Below, piece after piece: positions 59,682 through 64,000 of a DNA stretch of 64,000 bases (positions are counted from its first letter, which is position 1; the number at the start of each line of letters is the position of its first letter). Source of the DNA: Toxonevra muliebris (lineage: Eukaryota > Arthropoda > Insecta > Diptera > Pallopteridae); the NCBI GenBank assembly GCA_963691655.1, contig OY829328.1, forward strand, positions 3,562,204-3,626,203, given 5' to 3'. The notes beneath the pieces were generated by a model. That model had not been told where the DNA came from, made no database searches, and worked only from the letters and a program-made list of their open reading frames with translations. A program made the translations under genes and the position numbers.

Positions 59682-62304
59682 TATTTGCTTTTAATGTTTT
59701 TCTTTTTTATTTATATTGCACTATTCCAAAAATGTTCTCCTTATATCCTTGAGTTAAAAAAACGAGTGATACCACAAATACGATGAATATACACGCGAAG
59801 GCGCAGCAAACCACCACGCTTAAGAATATTGGCGAAAAATTATTTTAAAACTGTGAATCTACACGAAATGAGCAGGAATATTTATACTGAACTAAAATTT
59901 TGCGAGATTAATAAAGAAGAAGAAAACGAAACACACAAAATAAAAAATAAAAACTTCACTTGAACTTTACATTACGAGTACATACGTTGAATGAATTGTT
60001 TATCGCTGCTGAGGTCCCATCAGCAATTGTTGCTGTCTCTCATAAAAACGCCATCATCAGCAATAATAACAACAACAAATAGATACATAGAGAAATATAC
60101 AGTGAGACAAACAGACATACACAGACCACCGCTACAGAAAAAAAAGATTCAAGTCAGAAAAGCAGCAGCAGCGGCAAAAAGAAGCAAAGACCACAACCAC
60201 AAAAGATTGAAGACATTCAAAATGAAGCAATTACACTCGCATCCATAAGATACTCGAGCTGAGAATTGAAAGCAAAAACTGCGGTATGAAAGCGCAAATG
60301 AATTGTTTCTACATCCACACACACACACACATTTTCATGGTGCATTGAAAAAATTGTAGGAGTCTGAAATTACAAAGCTGAGCTTTAGGATATCTTAAAC
60401 ATGCAGTTGTGCATGACATTTTTATTTTTTTGCTTCTTTACAAATAGTTAATGTTTACATATTCGTTGTATGGCAGCATGAACCCGCCCATATTTTGTTG
60501 TTTCGTTCATAGTTTTGGGCAAGAAGCTTTCTCAAGGCTCTTTATACTGCTTAAACAGAACAAGTTTTTATGCAATGTGACTTTGGTCATTAATTTCTTT
60601 TAATGTCAATTTGTCAGTTTAATAATCTAAAGACATTTAAACTATATCTAATAAATAACATTAATTTGTTCGTTTGTCTGAACAATCATTCATCCGGTCA
60701 TAGGTACATATGCACATAGTTCAATTATTCAAACTTTAAAAGACAAATTTCAAATTGATTTTATATTTCCAAATGTAGATATTGAATATTTTCGTTAGTT
60801 TTTTATTTATATTTTGGTAACTTGCAGACACAACTTCTTCTTTATATTATACTTAGTTTTGTAATATAAAGGCGTAGAAAAGATTTTATTTTATGAGTTT
60901 ATGATTAATTATATAATTATTAATGTTATAAAAATTTTGGTATTTCATTTGTACGGAAAGGGAAGAGTAATTTTTAGTAGAATTAGTAGAAAAGTCGTTA
61001 GGCTTCAAACTCGTTTATATGACGACATCTAATTTTTAAGGTTAGGGAGACAGATTTCAACTCAATTCGATTCTTCCCTTTACTTTTCAAACCGAAAGCA
61101 TATGAGATACCACTACATTTCCACCTGACAAGATGTAAGGACAATGAGTTCGTAGTTACTCTAAGCAACGCTATAGAAATAAGATTCCTCTCAAGAGGGC
61201 ACGTCTTTGTTGCTTGCCTAAAGACATGGGTTCCACTGAAATGAAAAGAATTTTGAAGTGTGTTGCGAGATGGTGAGAGGTACTGGACTAAAATCCTCAA
61301 GGCAATGGGAACGGAGCACGTCCAATGGTTCTTTAGTTATTTCTACTTTAGTTTAGGTTTCTACTTTAGTTTTAGCTGCCTTCGCTATGTAAAAAATATG
61401 CTCCTAAAATTTAATGTGTCATGGTTTAGTTATTTGAACTGTGTTTTAATGAGTAGGTTAGGCTAGGTTGGACCTACAGTTTAACGCAATTTGGCAATTG
61501 GGTGGCAATTTGTTATTACTTGATGGTTTTGTCATTGCCTACCAAGAGTTGTACTTGTACACTTTCTTATATTTTTATAATTCTCATTTACTTCATATCG
61601 GTAGGAATATGAAAAGATTATGAAGGTTAATCACCGCGACCTCTGCTGATTGAACAGTCTCGGAGTTCCGTTCACGCAGTTAACCAGATGAGGAAAAAGT
61701 TCCGCTATGACTTTCCTATTTATCATATTTACATATAAAACTCTCAAAGGCGATTGACATTTTTATATTAATCCACATAGATAAAATTAGAAAAAAGATT
61801 GGCAGTTTCATAACAAACCATTAAAAATTAAATTAAACTCCAGAGTGAATAACCGCAAATAAAAATGATTAAATCGCATGAGAAACGAATTTAAAATTTG
61901 TATATCTTTTTATTTGCACTAATAAATAATCTATTTAATTGTGAACTATAAAAAATTTAATGGTCAAACTTGCTAATTCGTATTCTTAACACATTTCGGC
62001 TTAAAAGTTGTGTAGTTACAATAGTTGCCTATTTTTTGTCAAAAAAAAAACTATTTGGCAATGTTTTATACACACTGCGAGTGTGTATATAAAAAAGGTT
62101 GGGGTATGCAAAATAACGAAAAATGAAATAACCCATTAAGAAACGGGAACGACTGCCAAGAGGAAACGTTCGAATCAAAGGAAGAAGGTTATAAGGTTGT
62201 GATGACTCGAGGTGGTGGTTGAGATCAATTCGGCTTAGAGTCTCAGGCCGGTTTTAAAAACCAGAAACCTTAGGTCTTTTAGGCATAATAGCAGTTATCG
62301 AGTG
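59682..62304. other. Cpr49Aa-like 5' region and further spacer
   Basis: The leader and TATA box of the Aa-like gene occupy the first 200 bases. Beyond are simple repeats ((CA)n near 60317-60329, AGC-rich near 60160-60175) and AT-rich sequence. A GGTTAGGCTAGGTTGG piece near 61456-61471 resembles the LINE 3' tail at 53.86 kb. No gene was recognised. Confidence 0.45.
59879..59886 (-). promoter_or_regulatory. TATA box of Cpr49Aa-like gene
   Basis: TATAAATA on the minus strand, about 198 bases before the ATG at 59681; a leader of about 170 bases would follow. Confidence 0.7.
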
Positions 62305-62602
62305 TGGTCGCCGTAGCCTAGTGGTTAGTGTGTTGGACTGCTACGCACGCTCAAAAATAGAAAATAAAAATCTTTCTACACGGCACAACCTCTTGGCTGT
62401 CAATGGCAAACCTCCAAAAGTAAAAAATGCCTATGAAAAAGCTTTTCACTTTGCTGTTCGGATTCGGCATAAAACTGTAGGTCCCTTCCATTCGTGCATA
62501 AATATAACTTGCACAACATGAATGGATGCGAAAAGGCTCGGCCTTGGCTCTCCATGGACTGTTGTGCCATAATAGTAGTAATAGTAGTAGTAGTAACAGT
62601 TA
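62305..62602 (+). mobile_element. tRNA-derived SINE, copy 2
   Basis: The head GCCGTAGCCTAGTGGTTAGT is a good tRNA-like A box. The B box is lost in a deletion (TGGACTGC joined to TACGCACGCTC) compared with the copy at 4.0 kb. The body matches that copy in inverse orientation, and the tail is a (TAG)n/(TAA)n run near 62567-62597. Confidence 0.8.
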
Positions 62603-64000
62603 TCCAGTACTGGCAAACTGGTTAGCTTAAAGAGAGAAGATTCACTCACGAATATGTGGAATTAGAAAATAATTGAAATGATTACTTTGCAAACCGAATC
62701 CGCGTTTTTAATCTTTCAGGACGCTTGCCAAATTTTGATCAATAACACAGGCCGACAAAATTAGGCCGACCCAGAAACCAAAATATATTTTTTTGCCAAA
62801 GGTTTTTGATGCGCTGAGTCCAAATCCGAGGTCCAAATCTCATAAATGGGTCTGGTTTTTGAGTTATCCTAATTTAAAAGTGCAAAAATCTTGGTTTTTG
62901 TCTATGCATATTGGAGATTATGTAGCATCACAATTTTTTTTCTCAAAAAAACTCCGAAAGTAGTAGCTTTGCCCTTTTAACTGCCGTTGAGTTTGCTCAA
63001 ATATCTACTTTTTTTTTCGTTGAGATATCGCACTTTGAAATTATCTATATTTGAAAACCCTTTAAGGACCACGTGTACATCACACAGTCACAAACATAAA
63101 AATTTCAAAATGCAATATCTCTGCGAAAAAAAAGAACATATTTGAGCAATCTAATTAAATTCAATTCGGAAGCATCTTAAAATTTTCTGCTATGCATACA
63201 TCAAACTGACTTAATAAACTGACATAACAACAATTAAAATCTTTTATAGTTTAAAATTAAGTAAACAATTAAGTTAATGAACAAATTAAGTTCAATCCCA
63301 AATAAAAAAATACCTGCTTTATATTTCACAAGTGTTAAAAATCCACACGATATCTTTCAACATGATGTTTAATAAATTTAAATGATTGTTAAACTGTTGC
63401 TTTAGATTAATGCTTTAGCAAATTCATCAAAAACCATGCACTAATATCAATTGACGGTATTTATATGAAGAAGAAAGACTTAAGACACAAACTCGTTTGT
63501 GTTTGATTTTGCATTTAATCAAAGTATAACGTCACATAAATTATAACATTTTCAAAAGATGTAGGTAATAATTAAGTTAAGTATATTGTTAAGTAAAATT
63601 AGTGAAAAATATGAAGCTAATACCTAACGAAGCTTATATAAATTTGTAAAAGTTCTAATAATAATCATAAAGTGAACCCCCAAACAGGTGTCCCTCTCAA
63701 ACCATCTCAGTTTCTATTGTCATATGCTGTTATTTTTGAATTGTTAAATACGACTAGCCAGTGACGTAGCCAGTTGGGATTCCTACATATATGATTGAGA
63801 GCGTAGATACTCAGTTTTTTAAGATATTCGCAGATAAGTTTTTAGCAAAATTTTAACCACTTTTTCAAACCAAAATTTGTATAATTGTCAGCAGCATTTT
63901 TCGTAAAAATTAAATCTGAATGAAGATGTTATGTTAATTAATACTTAAAAAATTTTGCCTGTATTTCATAGACATTATGATTTAAATTTAAAAAATTTGA
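62603..64000. other. AT-rich spacer with a short foldback
   Basis: No gene. A TE-end-like CCAGTGACGTAGCCAG occurs at about 63759, close to the CAGTGGCG ends of hAT-like element 1, without a partner in the window. Confidence 0.4.
62992..63157. repeat. Imperfect inverted repeat, arms about 50 bp
   Basis: TTTGCTCAAATAT and TTTTTTTTCG and GAGATAT at 62992-63042 recur inverted at 63107-63156 (ATATCTC, CGAAAAAAAA, ATATTTGAGCAA). The centre is about 60 bases. It may be part of a decayed DNA transposon. Confidence 0.6.

Overview
The window is AT-rich eukaryotic DNA with small coding exons, GT-AG introns, TATA-box promoters and many decayed transposons. The gene content points to a higher fly (Brachycera, Schizophora): it holds a run of RR-1 (Rebers-Riddiford) chitin-binding cuticle protein genes that looks colinear with the Cpr49A cluster known from Drosophila. 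The large introns and heavy transposon load suggest a non-drosophilid fly such as a tephritid, but the sequence alone does not settle the species.

Six protein-coding genes can be reconstructed exon by exon. On the minus strand, right to left, are an RR-1 gene at 56.0-59.7 kb (Cpr49Aa-like), one at 47.3-48.2 kb (Cpr49Ab-like, GRY repeats plus RR), one at 27.3-32.2 kb (Cpr49Ac-like, seven exons with a predicted alternative RR-less end) and one at 1.6-9.8 kb (Cpr49Ae-like). On the plus strand are an RR-1 gene at 22.7-23.6 kb (Cpr49Ad-like, tyrosine/asparagine-rich) and, tail-to-tail with the Ab-like gene, a 244-residue secreted protein at 45.4-46.2 kb. The last shares the GRY/GKY repeats, a linker and a C-terminal helix with its neighbours but has lost the RR core. 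All have signal peptides, and each has a TATA-like box upstream. Gene letters rest on order and resemblance, not on a search.

The minus-strand RR genes Ab, Ac and Ae share a phase-2 intron at the start of the RR domain; the Ad-like gene lacks it. Products are expected to be secreted by epidermis and built into chitin-containing cuticle; the RR-less forms may be cuticle or apical-matrix proteins that do not bind chitin.

The rest is transposon debris. The clearest pieces are a nested stack at 15.8-19.8 kb (Tc1/mariner-like element containing one 8-bp-TSD hAT-like element, containing a second, containing TTAA-flanked MITEs); a deleted mariner at 12.0-12.9 kb; LINE remnants at 8.5-9.1, 39.9-40.7, 50.1-50.9, 52.2-53.2 and 53.9-54.5 kb, two of them with intact target-site duplications; tRNA-derived SINEs at 4.0, 19.4, 39.1, 58.9 and 62.3 kb; a piggyBac transposase C-terminus at 42.0 kb; and several long foldback elements. 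No tRNA, rRNA, CRISPR array or prokaryotic feature was seen.
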